Translations under genes and position numbers: made by a program
Source of the DNA: Crossiella equi
GTDB taxonomy: Bacteria > Actinomycetota > Actinomycetes > Mycobacteriales > Pseudonocardiaceae
Direction: 5' to 3'
DNA: 64,000 bases
NCBI RefSeq assembly: GCF_017876755.1
Contig: NZ_JAGIOO010000001.1
Coordinates: forward strand, 4,449,786 to 4,513,785
In this document: piece by piece, positions 26,979-37,113 of the stretch
Position numbering within the stretch: position 1 is the stretch's first letter
Layout: each line of letters starts with the position of its first letter
Notes under the pieces: generated by a model
Database searches by the model: none
Told to the model about the DNA's origin: nothing
What the model saw: only the letters and a program-made list of their open reading frames with translations

Positions 26979-27150
26979 TGACCACCGCGCGGGCCAGGGC
27001 CAGGTCGATGCCGTGGCCGCCGCCGCTGGTGCGTCCGCCCGCGTGGACCAGGGCGCGGCAGACCTCGTCGCCGGGCACCTCGGGCAGGTCGCGGTCGGGC
27101 ACCACCACGTCGTAGTCGTGCAGGGACAGGCGTTCCAGGGCGGCGGCGCC
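26955..27150 (-). pseudogene. Remnant of a two-component system (receiver joined to kinase tail)
   Basis: One minus-strand frame reads first as the middle of a response-regulator receiver (ERLSLHDYDVVVPDRDLP, then GDEVCRALV) and directly afterwards as the ATP-lid end of a histidine kinase (GGGHGIDLALARAVVTAHG). The frame runs into the MITE end, which supplies the stop. Everything between the receiver core and the kinase G2 box, and both gene ends, is missing. The likely history is a deletion that joined adjacent regulator and kinase genes. The rest of 26952-27247 shows nothing else. Confidence 0.6.
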
Positions 27151-27247
27151 GGAGGCCGGGGCGGACCGCTGTGCGTCGCCCCGGTGGCCCCGCTGAAGTG
27201 AGGCCGGGCGCCGCGGGGCGGGCCACAACCCCGCGGCGCCACCCCGT

Positions 27248-27619
27248 TCAGAGCGGGTAGGGCCCGAACCGGCCCCAGGCGATGACCAGCGCGAGCACCA
27301 GGAACACCGCCGAGGGCGCGATCTGGCCGAACTCCTTGCGGCGCACGTGCACCAGGACCGCACCGGCCATGGTGACCGCCAGGCCGGTGGCGGCCAGCGG
27401 GACGAGCACGGTGGCGATGCCGGTGACGGCGGGCAGGATGAGGCCGAGCGCGCCGAGCACCTCCACCGCGCCGATGCCCCGGAACGCGCCGTCGGAGTAG
27501 TTCTCCGCCCAGGACATCTGGCCGAGCAGCTTCTCCCTGCCCTTGGCCAGCTTCATGCCGCCCGCGCCGAGCATGGCGACCGCCAGAACGATCTGCAGGA
27601 TCCACAGCACAGTGTTCAT
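27248..27619 (-). CDS. DoxX family membrane protein
   Basis: A 123-residue protein with four predicted helices, starting NTVLWILQIVLAVAMLGAGGMKL and including GAVEVLGALGLILPA, the DoxX-family pattern. DoxX proteins are small quinone-associated or redox-linked membrane proteins. The start is uncertain: ATG 27619 lies 13 bases from AGGAG, while ATG 27631 is only one base away from it; the first is given. Divergent from the RNA-ligase gene. Confidence 0.75.
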   Translation of the reverse strand: MNTVLWILQIVLAVAMLGAGGMKLAKGREKLLGQMSWAENYSDGAFRGIGAVEVLGALGLILPAVTGIATVLVPLAATGLAVTMAGAVLVHVRRKEFGQIAPSAVFLVLALVIAWGRFGPYPL

Positions 27620-27674
27620 GCTGTTCAGCATGCTCCTGAAATCGAAGCAACACACGTACGGCACGATGCCCGGT

Positions 27675-28202
27675 GTGGCGGACGCACTGGAGCTGTTCTT
27701 CGACCCCGAGGCCGACACCGCGGTGCGCGGGCTGTGGCGTGCGCTGGAGTCGGCGGGCGTGCCGAGCCTGGCCACGCTGGGCCACCGGCGGCACCAGCCG
27801 CACATCTCGCTCGCGCTGGCCGCGTCGATCCCGGCCCGCACCCGCGCCGAGCTGCGCGGGGACTTGGCGCTGCTGGCCATGCCTGGCCTGTGGCTGCACA
27901 ACGTGGGGGCCTTCGCGACCAGCGAGAACGTACTGATGCTGGCCGCGGTGGTGGACGCCGAGCTGCTCGCGGTGCACTCGGCCGTGCACGACGTGCTGGC
28001 GGGCAAGGTCAAGCACCCCTCGGCCTACTACCTGCCCGGCTCCTGGGTGCCGCACTGCACGCTCGCGCAGGGCGTCACGACCGCCGAGCTGACCGCGGGC
28101 TTCGCCGCCGTGCAGCCGTACGAGCCGATCCGGGCGAGCGTGTCCGCGGTGGCCGTGGTGGACACCCGGACCGGCGAGGCGGACGTGCTGCTGGAGGTCT
28201 AG
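27675..28202 (+). CDS. 2'-5' RNA ligase / 2H phosphoesterase family protein
   Basis: A 175-residue protein with the paired catalytic motifs of 2H phosphoesterases: HIS in HQPHISLAL and HCT in VPHCTLAQG, about 90 residues apart. Members act on 2',3'-cyclic or 2'-5' linked nucleotides in RNA. GTG 27675 is chosen: CACGAT (27662-27667) ends seven bases upstream, as for the APH-like gene; ATG 27666 is the alternative. The TAG stop forms a CTAG into which the IS982 element inserted without changing the protein. Confidence 0.75.
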   Translation: MADALELFFDPEADTAVRGLWRALESAGVPSLATLGHRRHQPHISLALAASIPARTRAELRGDLALLAMPGLWLHNVGAFATSENVLMLAAVVDAELLAVHSAVHDVLAGKVKHPSAYYLPGSWVPHCTLAQGVTTAELTAGFAAVQPYEPIRASVSAVAVVDTRTGEADVLLEV

Positions 28203-29192
28203 ATGATTGATCGCGTGAAGCTTGGGTGAAGTAGCCCCCGGCCACAGACGTGGACGGAGGGTGTTCAAGATCGAGTTGTGAGCAACGACCTGAACACCCT
28301 CCTCACCGCACTTTACGTGTTGATCGACGACCGCGTGGTACCGCCCCGCACTGGCCGGGGACGCCGTCCCCGGCTCACCGACAGCGAACTGATCTGCTTG
28401 GCCGTGGCCCAGGCACTGCTGGGCTTTCACAACGAACGACGCTGGGTCCGGCACGTGCACACCAACACCGAGTTGCACGCGATGTTCCCGGCCATGCCCC
28501 ACCAGTCGGGCTATCACGTCCGGCTGAAGAAGGCCCGCCCCCTACTGTGCAAGACGATCCGCACCCTGGCCATCTCCTGCCCATCCTGGTTCGACGATCT
28601 GTGGATCACCGACGCGACCCCGGTGCCCTGCGGCATGTCACGCGAGACGGTCAAGCGTTCCGACCTGGCAGGACATGCCGGATACGGCTACTGCCGGTCC
28701 CATTCCCGCTGGTACTGGGGACTGAAGCTGTATCTGGTGTGCTCCGGGGACGGCATGCCGGCCATGTGGTGCCTGGCCAACCCCAAGATCGGCGAACGCG
28801 AGGTACTGGGCGCCCTGCTCGGGCACAACCAGCACCTCCTGCGCGACGGCCAGGTCCTGCTCGCCGACAAGGGCTTCGCCGGCCGGGACTTCGAGGGGCT
28901 CACCCGTGAGATGGGACTTTGGCTGCTGCGACCAGATCGCAAGAACGAACCGTTCCGCCACGGTGATCTCGGCGGCGTTCGCCAGTGGATCGAGTCGGTC
29001 AACCAGACCCTGAAGGGCCAGCTTGACCTTGAACGACACGGTGCACGCACCCCTCACGGCGTGTTCACCCGCATCGCTCAGCGCCTACTGGCTATGTCCG
29101 CGGGCATCTGGCACAACTGGACCATCGGCGTGACCAGCAAACGAGCACTGACCGCCTTCGATCACTAACACCAACTTCACGCGATCAATCAT
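28203..29192 (+). mobile_element. IS982-type insertion sequence
   Basis: A 990-bp element with perfect 18-bp terminal inverted repeats, ATGATTGATCGCGTGAAG at 28203-28220 and its complement at 29175-29192. CTAG flanks both sides (28199-28202 and 29193-29196). Because CTAG is itself a palindrome it could be a 4-bp target duplication or part of 22-bp repeats. One intact transposase gene fills the element. Confidence 0.9.
28278..29168 (+). CDS. IS982 family transposase
   Basis: A 296-residue DDE transposase, full length for the IS982 family. The N-terminal LTDSELICLAVAQALLGF is followed by the catalytic Asp regions DLWITDATPVP and LLADKGFAG and the Glu region RQWIESVNQTLKGQ, with DLERHGARTPHGVFTRIAQRL near the end. 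GTG 28278 is the natural first codon, 75 bp inside the element. No frameshift or truncation is seen, so it may be active. Confidence 0.88.
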   Translation: MSNDLNTLLTALYVLIDDRVVPPRTGRGRRPRLTDSELICLAVAQALLGFHNERRWVRHVHTNTELHAMFPAMPHQSGYHVRLKKARPLLCKTIRTLAISCPSWFDDLWITDATPVPCGMSRETVKRSDLAGHAGYGYCRSHSRWYWGLKLYLVCSGDGMPAMWCLANPKIGEREVLGALLGHNQHLLRDGQVLLADKGFAGRDFEGLTREMGLWLLRPDRKNEPFRHGDLGGVRQWIESVNQTLKGQLDLERHGARTPHGVFTRIAQRLLAMSAGIWHNWTIGVTSKRALTAFDH

Positions 29193-29195
29193 CTA

Positions 29196-30346
29196 GTGAG
29201 CTGGTCTTGAAGTTCGTCTGCTGATGTCGTTGCGTGTCCGTGCCAGCGGCGGACAGTGTTGGTATGGCTGGAAAACCGCAGCAAAAGCTTGTTCTGACCG
29301 ATGGGGAGCGGCGGGTCCTGTATGGGTGGGCGCATCGGCGCAAGACCGCGCAGGGCTTGGCGTTGCGGGCGCGGATTGTGCTGTTGTGCGAGGGTGGCCG
29401 CCCGGACGGTGAGGTCGCCGATGTGCTCGGGTGCTGTCGGGACACGGTGGGCACATGGCGCAGGCGGTTCATCCGGGACCGTCTGGCGGGGCTGGCCGAT
29501 CTGCCCCGGCCCGGCGCTCCGCGAACGATCACTGACGCGGCTGTCGAGGAGGTGGTGGTCACGACGTTGGAGTCCGCGCCCGAAGGCGCAACGCACTGGT
29601 CCCGGCGGGAGTTGGCCAAGCAGGTGGGCATGTCCGCGTCCTCGGTGCGGCGGGTCTGGCAGGCGTTCGGGCTGGATCCGCACCAGGTCGAGTACTTCAC
29701 CCTCTCCACCGACCCGCACCTGGTGGACAAGGTCCACGACGTGGTCGGCTTATACCTGAACCCGCCGGAGGGGGCGCTGGTGCTGTCGGTGGACGAGAAG
29801 CCGGGCATCCAGGCCACCGAGCGGGTCGCGCCCGTCGCTCCGATGACGCCCGGCGTCCCGGAACGCCGCAGCTTCGACTACATCCGCCACGGCACGATCG
29901 ACCTGTTCGCCGCCCTGGACACCGCCACTGGGAAGGTGATCAGCAAACTGTCACCCCACCACCGCGCGGTGGAGTTCCGTGACTTCCTCGACCAGATCGA
30001 CCGCGAGACCGACCCCGCCCTGCAAGCGCATCTGATCTGCGACAACCTGTCCGTCCACAAAGCACCCGCCATCCACAAATGGCTGTTGGCCCATCCCCGG
30101 TTCCATCTGCACTTCACGCCGACCTACTCGTCCTGGCTCAACGAGGTCGAGCGCTGGTTCGCCGAACTCCAACGACGACAGCTCGACCGTGGCGTGTTCT
30201 GCTCCGTCGATCAGCTCAGCGAAGCCCTCGAACAGTGGATCAAGCTGTGGAACACCGACCCACACCCGTTCCGCTGGACCGCCACCGCCGACCACATCCT
30301 CGACAAGATCGGTCGCCACTGCCGACGAATCTCTGGACCAGCTCAC
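29196..30346 (+). mobile_element. IS630-type insertion sequence
   Basis: A 1,151-bp element with 11-bp ends GTGAGCTGGTC (29196-29206) and GACCAGCTCAC (30336-30346), flanked by the TA duplication typical of the IS630/Tc1 superfamily (29194-29195 and 30347-30348). With the flanking bases each boundary reads CTAG. It directly abuts the IS982 element on the left and the MITE on the right. Confidence 0.9.
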
Positions 30347-30349
30347 TAG
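29264..30349 (+). CDS. IS630 family transposase
   Basis: A 361-residue transposase with an N-terminal helix-turn-helix (ALRARIVLLCEGGRPDGEVA, then DVLGCCRDTVGTWRRRF) and a DDE catalytic core: SVDEKPGIQ, ICDNLSVHK and YSSWLNEVERWF. It is a single uninterrupted frame, unlike IS630 copies that need frameshifting. ATG 29264 starts the conserved AGKPQQK segment; an in-frame ATG at 29234 is possible. The TAG stop is made by the duplicated TA at the element boundary, so the coding region runs to the very tip of the element. Confidence 0.88.
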   Translation: MAGKPQQKLVLTDGERRVLYGWAHRRKTAQGLALRARIVLLCEGGRPDGEVADVLGCCRDTVGTWRRRFIRDRLAGLADLPRPGAPRTITDAAVEEVVVTTLESAPEGATHWSRRELAKQVGMSASSVRRVWQAFGLDPHQVEYFTLSTDPHLVDKVHDVVGLYLNPPEGALVLSVDEKPGIQATERVAPVAPMTPGVPERRSFDYIRHGTIDLFAALDTATGKVISKLSPHHRAVEFRDFLDQIDRETDPALQAHLICDNLSVHKAPAIHKWLLAHPRFHLHFTPTYSSWLNEVERWFAELQRRQLDRGVFCSVDQLSEALEQWIKLWNTDPHPFRWTATADHILDKIGRHCRRISGPAH

Positions 30350-30411
30350 GTCGTGTCGTCAGAACCCCGTGCGCGGGAGTCGTGATCAGTTCGGCTGCTG
30401 ACGACACGACC
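30349..30411. mobile_element. 63-bp palindromic MITE
   Basis: Perfect 14-bp inverted ends GGTCGTGTCGTCAG (30349-30362) and its complement (30398-30411) enclose 35 bp with no coding potential. TA flanks both ends, extending the symmetry to 17 bp (CTAG included). The ends differ from those of the neighbouring IS630 copy, so another element would have to mobilise it. A solo end with 29/31 identity lies at 26948. Confidence 0.8.
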
Positions 30412-31181
30412 TAGCGGCCCAGGACCTCGGCGAGGAATGCCTCCACCGCGCCCCGGTAGGCCTGCGGGGCCTCCCAGTACACGACGTGGCCCGCGCCCTC
30501 GGCCAGGAAGTGGCGGCCGTCCGGGGCCCGCCGCGCGACCTCGGCGATCTGGCCGGGCGGCATGGCGGAGAACTCGGCCTCGATGGCCAGCAGCGGGCAC
30601 CGCACGGCCTCGACGAAGCCCCAGTACTCGCGCTCGCCCCACTCGGCGGCGATCTCGTAGAGGTGCTCCAGGTCGGCGGTCAGCCGGTAGCCGTCGGCGG
30701 TCTCCTCGAAGCACTCCACGAAGAACTCGCCCACGTCCCGGCGGTCCGCGCCGAAGAACTCGCGCACCGCGGCCAGCGACGGGAACGGCATCGGCCAGGC
30801 GTCGAACCACTCGCGCCACTCGTCCACGCGCTTGCCGCGCTGGTCGGGCGCCATGTCCTCGCTGACCACCGCGCGCACCAGGTGCGGGTGCCGGGCGGCC
30901 AGGGCCCAGGCGTGCAGCCCGCCCATCGAGGCGCCGATGACCACCGCCGGGCCCAGCCCCAGCCGCTCGATGACCGCCGCCGCGTCGTCGGCGAAGGTCT
31001 CGGTGGTCCACGGCCGCTCGCGGGTGGCGCGGCCGTGCGCGCGGGCGTCCAGCGCCACCACGCGGCCGTACCGGCGCAGCCACTGGGCGGTGCGCCACCA
31101 CGTGGTCGCCCGCCCCATCAGCCCGTGGAGCAGGAGGATTCCCGGGCCTTCGCCGCCGAACTCGACCACTCCGTCACGCAC
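30411..31181 (-). CDS. Alpha/beta-fold hydrolase (Rv3591c-like)
   Basis: A 256-residue alpha/beta hydrolase: oxyanion region ILLLHGLMG, nucleophile elbow GASMGG (Ser), and a late His in EGAGHVVYWE. The acid is probably the Asp/Glu in the PLLAIEAEF region. Divergent from mhuD across 23 bp, as the hydrolase gene Rv3591c is from mhuD in M. tuberculosis. GTG 31181 lies seven bases after TAGCCT (31189-31194), fitting a leaderless transcript. Its TAG stop (CTA at 30411-30413) is made by the CTAG at the MITE edge. The substrate is unknown. Confidence 0.85.
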   Translation of the reverse strand: MRDGVVEFGGEGPGILLLHGLMGRATTWWRTAQWLRRYGRVVALDARAHGRATRERPWTTETFADDAAAVIERLGLGPAVVIGASMGGLHAWALAARHPHLVRAVVSEDMAPDQRGKRVDEWREWFDAWPMPFPSLAAVREFFGADRRDVGEFFVECFEETADGYRLTADLEHLYEIAAEWGEREYWGFVEAVRCPLLAIEAEFSAMPPGQIAEVARRAPDGRHFLAEGAGHVVYWEAPQAYRGAVEAFLAEVLGR

Positions 31182-31204
31182 CTGGTTGAGGCTAGGCTGG
31201 CGGC
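31182..31204. promoter_or_regulatory. 23-bp bidirectional leaderless promoter (hydrolase / mhuD)
   Basis: The two start codons are only 23 bp apart. The core AGGCTAGGCT (31189-31198) contains TAGGCT on the plus strand, ending six bases before the mhuD ATG, and TAGCCT on the minus strand, ending seven bases before the hydrolase GTG. The two hexamers overlap by the central TA. Confidence 0.7.
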
Positions 31205-31519
31205 ATGGCCGTTGTGAAGATCAATGCGATCGAGGTTCCGGACGGGTCTGGCCCGGAGCTGGAGAAGCGCTTCGCCGCCCGGCTCGGTGCGGTGGAGAAG
31301 GAGCCGGGCTTCCTGGGCTTCGAGCTGCTCCGCCCGAAGGCTGGCGAGGAGCGCTACTTCGTCTACACCCGCTGGGAGACCGAGGAGCACTTCCAGGCGT
31401 GGCTCAACGGCTCGGCCAAGGCCGCGCACGCCGGTGAGCGCGCCAAGCCGGTCGGCACCGGCTCCAGCCTGCTGGAGTTCGAGGTCGTGCTGAAGGCGGA
31501 GCCCGGCGCTGCGAGCTGA
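31205..31519 (+). CDS. mhuD: Heme-degrading monooxygenase MhuD
   Basis: A 104-residue antibiotic-monooxygenase-fold protein very close to mycobacterial MhuD, which opens heme to mycobilin and frees iron. The heme-handling residues are all in the right places: Asn7, Trp66 and His75; the start VVKINAIEVP and the end SLLEFEVVL also match. It probably works as a cytoplasmic homodimer. TAGGCT ends six bases before the ATG, so the message is likely leaderless. The next gene, a sirtuin, appears to start inside the last codons of mhuD. Confidence 0.92.
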   Translation: MAVVKINAIEVPDGSGPELEKRFAARLGAVEKEPGFLGFELLRPKAGEERYFVYTRWETEEHFQAWLNGSAKAAHAGERAKPVGTGSSLLEFEVVLKAEPGAAS

Positions 31520-32327
31520 TCTCGACCGCGCGGCCGAGCTGATCAGGGGTGCCGAGGCGCTCCTGGTCTGCGCGGGCGCGGGTATCGGAGTGGACAGCGG
31601 CCTGCCTGACTTCCGTGGTGACACGGGCTTCTGGCAGGCCTACCCGCCCTACGCCCGGCTCGGCCTGCGCTTCGAGGAGCTGGCCGACCCGGTGCACTTC
31701 GCCGAGGACCCGGCCCTGGCCTGGGGCTTCTACGGCCACCGGCTCGCCCTGTACCGCGCCACCACCCCGCACGCGGGGTTCGGGCTGCTGCGCAAGTGGG
31801 GCGAACGGCTGCCGCACGGCACCTGGGTTTACACGTCCAATGTGGACGGACAGTTCCAGGTCGCGGGCTTCGACCGGGTGGCCGAGTGCCACGGCTCGAT
31901 CGGGCACCTCCAGTGCCTGGGCCGGTGCACCGACGAGGTGTGGACGGCGGACGGGCTCGAGGTCCCCGTCGACCCGGAGACCATGCGCGCGGTCGGCGAG
32001 CTGCCGTGCTGCCCGAACTGCGGCGGGCTGGCGCGGCCCAACATCCTCATGTTCGGCGACTACGACTGGGTGCCGCACCGCTCCCAGGTGCAGCTGGACA
32101 CCTACACCGCCTGGCGGCGCGGCCTGCGCGGGGCGCGGCTCGTGGTGGTGGAGATCGGCGCCGGACAGGCGCTGCCCGTCGTGCGCAGGCAGGCCGAGCT
32201 GGCCAGTGCCGCCGGGGGTGGCTTGATCCGCGTCAACCCGCGCGAGCCGCAGGTCCGGCACGGGCGCGGGGTGTCGCTGGCCATGGGCGGCCTCGACGCC
32301 CTCACGGAGCTGGACGCGCTGCTCTAG
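31509..32327 (+). CDS. Sir2-family NAD-dependent protein deacylase
   Basis: A 272-residue sirtuin that removes acyl groups from lysines using NAD. The NAD-binding GAGIGVDSGLPDFRG lies near the N-terminus, the catalytic His is in ECHGSIGHL, and the zinc site is formed by the C-x3-C of LQCLGRC and the C-x2-C of CPNC. After the in-frame TGA at 31491 no ATG, GTG or TTG occurs until a GTG at 31590, which would delete the GAGIG motif. A CTG at 31509, with GGCGGAG upstream and an 11-bp overlap with mhuD, is therefore the likely start. Its stop lies in the CTAG used by the IS481 element. Confidence 0.82.
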   Translation: MRADLDRAAELIRGAEALLVCAGAGIGVDSGLPDFRGDTGFWQAYPPYARLGLRFEELADPVHFAEDPALAWGFYGHRLALYRATTPHAGFGLLRKWGERLPHGTWVYTSNVDGQFQVAGFDRVAECHGSIGHLQCLGRCTDEVWTADGLEVPVDPETMRAVGELPCCPNCGGLARPNILMFGDYDWVPHRSQVQLDTYTAWRRGLRGARLVVVEIGAGQALPVVRRQAELASAAGGGLIRVNPREPQVRHGRGVSLAMGGLDALTELDALL

Positions 32328-32328
32328 G

Positions 32329-33411
32329 TGTACTGACTCGTGACGTTGTTGAGACTCACCCGGCCAGGACGCTGATCGGTGGGTGGCCTGCCAGGGCTGA
32401 GTGGGCGCGTTGGGTGTTGTAGCGATCCACCCAGCCCGGCAGTGCCGCCACCCGCTCGTCGTTGGAGGTCCAGGCCCTCGCGTAGGCGAACTCGGTCTGC
32501 AACGTCCGGTTGAACCGCTCGGCCTTGCCGTTGGTCCAGGGACACCCCGGTTTGATGAAGCGCCGCCGGATCCCCAGGGCGGTGCAGACCGCCTGCCAGT
32601 CCCGGTCCACTCGGTAGGCCTTGGCGTTGTCGGTGAGCACCCGCAACACGGTCACGCCCTGGTCCCGGAACCAGCAAGCGGCCCGGTGCAGGAAACCCGC
32701 GCAGGTCAGACCCTTCTCATCCGGCAACGCCTCGACATAGGCCAGGCGGGAACGGTCATCGACAGCCACGTGCAGGTAGTCCCAGCCATTGCCCCGGCCA
32801 CGGACGGCCTCGCTGCGACCGTGCACGCGCCAGCCACCACCATCAGGGATCCGGCCGAGCTTCTTGACATCGACATGCAGCAGGTCACCGGGGTGCGGGC
32901 GCTGGTAGCGGATCCCGGTGTGGCGGCGGCGCACCGGCAGCCCGGTGACGGCGTCCAGGTGGGCGAGTGCGTGCACGTGGTGTCGGCGCAGGATCCGGCC
33001 GACGGTGGCCGCGGCCAGCCCGAGCAGTCCGGCCAGGTGCACCGCGCCCCGGCGGTGCTCGGTCCGGGCGGCCAGAACCGCCGTCTCGAGCTCGGCGGGG
33101 GTGCGGGTGGGGCTGGTGTGGGGGCGGGAGGAGCGGTCGGCCAGGCCCGCTTCACCCTCGGTGCGGTAGCGGTGGATCCATTTGTGCACGGTGGTGCGGG
33201 AGATGCCGAGTTGTTCGGCGATGCGGGCCGGTGGCCACCCGGCCTGGTAGCGGGTGTTGATGAGCTGGCGTGCGTGGATGGTGGTGCGGGCGTTACGGTG
33301 CATGTGAGGACCTTCTGGTGCGCGGTGGTTGCGTAGAGAACATCCACTTCGCCTGAAGGTCCTCCCTGCTTTCAAGGCGACACGCCCGCAACAACGTCAT
33401 GAGTTACTACA
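32329..33411 (-). mobile_element. IS481-type insertion sequence
   Basis: A 1,083-bp element that starts TGT and ends ACA, with 23-bp terminal inverted repeats (20 of 23 matching). It is flanked by the 6-bp direct repeat TCTAGG (32323-32328 and 33412-33417), a clear target-site duplication centred on CTAG. It separates the sirtuin from the convergent phosphoesterase gene. Confidence 0.9.
32356..33303 (-). CDS. IS481 family transposase
   Basis: A 315-residue transposase with an N-terminal helix-turn-helix (WPPARIAEQLGISRTTVHKW) and an rve-type integrase core: LLHVDVKKLG, VDDRSRLAYVE, VLTDNAKAY and NGKAERFNRTLQTEF, which carries the last catalytic Glu. ATG 33303 begins the conserved HRNARTT segment; the frame is open further upstream toward the element end. 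It is intact and full length for the family. Confidence 0.9.
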   Translation of the reverse strand: MHRNARTTIHARQLINTRYQAGWPPARIAEQLGISRTTVHKWIHRYRTEGEAGLADRSSRPHTSPTRTPAELETAVLAARTEHRRGAVHLAGLLGLAAATVGRILRRHHVHALAHLDAVTGLPVRRRHTGIRYQRPHPGDLLHVDVKKLGRIPDGGGWRVHGRSEAVRGRGNGWDYLHVAVDDRSRLAYVEALPDEKGLTCAGFLHRAACWFRDQGVTVLRVLTDNAKAYRVDRDWQAVCTALGIRRRFIKPGCPWTNGKAERFNRTLQTEFAYARAWTSNDERVAALPGWVDRYNTQRAHSALAGHPPISVLAG

Positions 33412-33412
33412 T

Positions 33413-34471
33413 CTAGGGCCCAGCCTCCGGCACCGTGATCGTGGCCAGGATCGCCCGGTGGTCGCTGCCCGGGATCTCGAAGACGTCGAACCGGTCCACC
33501 GGGCAGCGCTTGTCCACCAGCACGTGGTCCAGCGTCACCGGCGGCGGGATGAGCCCCGCGCCCACACCCGGCCAGGTCGGGGTGAGCCCGGCGCCGGTCT
33601 GGTCGGCGGCGTCCTGGTAGCCCTGGCCCAGCAGGCGGCGCAGCGGCGAGTGGTCCAGCGTGGCGTTGAAGTCCCCGGCCAGCACCCGGGCCGGGCCCTC
33701 GGTGCGCGGTTCGGGCAGGCCACCCAGGTCGCGCAGCCAGGGGTCGGTGCCCTCCGGACCCACCGGGATGCGCGGGTGCACCGCCATCAGCTCCAGGCCG
33801 CGCGGGCCGGGCAGGTTGATCAGGGCCGAGGGCTGGGCGAACGCGCCCGGTGCCGGGTCGCGGCCCAAGGCGATACGGCTCAGCGGGTGCCGGGAGGCGA
33901 TGCCGGTACCGGTGGCGTCGGGACCGGGCTCCAGCACGCGGAACGGCAGCTCACCGGCCAGGCCCGCCGCGTCCAGCGCGGTGACCGCCTCCGGGGTGAG
34001 CTCCTGCAGGCTGACCGCGTCCGCACGCGTGCGGCGCACCAGGTCCACCACGTACCCCGGATCGGCACGGCCGAACAGCAGGTTCACCGACAGGATCCGC
34101 ACCTGCTCGCCGACCGCCAGCGGCCGGGCCTTCACGAACGCCCTGGGCAGCACGATCATCGCCAGCAGCGCGGTGCACAGCACCAGCAGGATGGCCAGCA
34201 GCCAGCGGCGGAACAGCAGCGTGAGCAGGGCCAGCACGGCGGCCGCGGGCAGCACGTACGGGGTGAGCGCGATGACCGCGGCGACGTGCCGCTGCGCGTC
34301 GAAGCCGGACCCGCGCAGCGCGGTGGCCACGATGACCGGCAGCGCGAGCAGGAACAGCACGGCGCCGACGAACCTGCCACCCGGCCTGCGGCGGCGCGGC
34401 TCGTCCTCCTCCCCCACCGGCGGCGGGTAGGCCGGAGGCGTCAGGGGCGTCGTGTCCTGTGCCTGGCTCAC
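33413..34471 (-). CDS. Membrane-anchored endonuclease/exonuclease/phosphatase family protein
   Basis: A 352-residue protein with a Pro-rich cytosolic start, three membrane helices (about residues 30-105) and a C-terminal EEP domain: LSVNLLFG, the metal-binding Glu of SLQELTPE, LAGDFNATLDHSP, and PGSDHRAIL with the catalytic Asp-His. The domain probably lies outside the membrane; phosphodiester lipids or nucleic acids are possible substrates. The GTG start is six bases after CACTCT (34478-34483), perhaps leaderless. Its TAG stop overlaps the CTAG of the IS481 target. Confidence 0.82.
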   Translation of the reverse strand: MSQAQDTTPLTPPAYPPPVGEEDEPRRRRPGGRFVGAVLFLLALPVIVATALRGSGFDAQRHVAAVIALTPYVLPAAAVLALLTLLFRRWLLAILLVLCTALLAMIVLPRAFVKARPLAVGEQVRILSVNLLFGRADPGYVVDLVRRTRADAVSLQELTPEAVTALDAAGLAGELPFRVLEPGPDATGTGIASRHPLSRIALGRDPAPGAFAQPSALINLPGPRGLELMAVHPRIPVGPEGTDPWLRDLGGLPEPRTEGPARVLAGDFNATLDHSPLRRLLGQGYQDAADQTGAGLTPTWPGVGAGLIPPPVTLDHVLVDKRCPVDRFDVFEIPGSDHRAILATITVPEAGP

Positions 34472-34504
34472 CCCACCAGAGTGCCTGAAGGTGCCCCCGG
34501 CACG

Positions 34505-34542
34505 CTGAAGGGGCGGGACACCGGTGTGCCCCGCCCCTTCAG
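34505..34542 (-). terminator. Strong hairpin after clpC
   Basis: A perfect 13-bp stem (34505-34517 with 34530-34542, CTGAAGGGGCGGG) encloses ACACCGGTGTGC, which is itself partly palindromic. It lies 13 bp beyond the clpC stop and should end the clpC transcript before the phosphoesterase gene. Confidence 0.85.
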
Positions 34543-34554
34543 CTCAGCCGTGGA

Positions 34555-37113
<2,559 letters not shown>

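Noticed and set aside
30349-30411. Intrinsic terminator for the transposase gene
   Set aside because: The perfect symmetry extends to flanking TA duplications, and a second copy of one end occurs at mutY, which fits a mobile element better; it may still form a hairpin in RNA.
28199-33417. Composite transposon carrying mhuD and the sirtuin between the IS cluster and IS481
   Set aside because: The flanking elements belong to different families with their own target duplications, and the mhuD-hydrolase pair is part of the conserved backbone.
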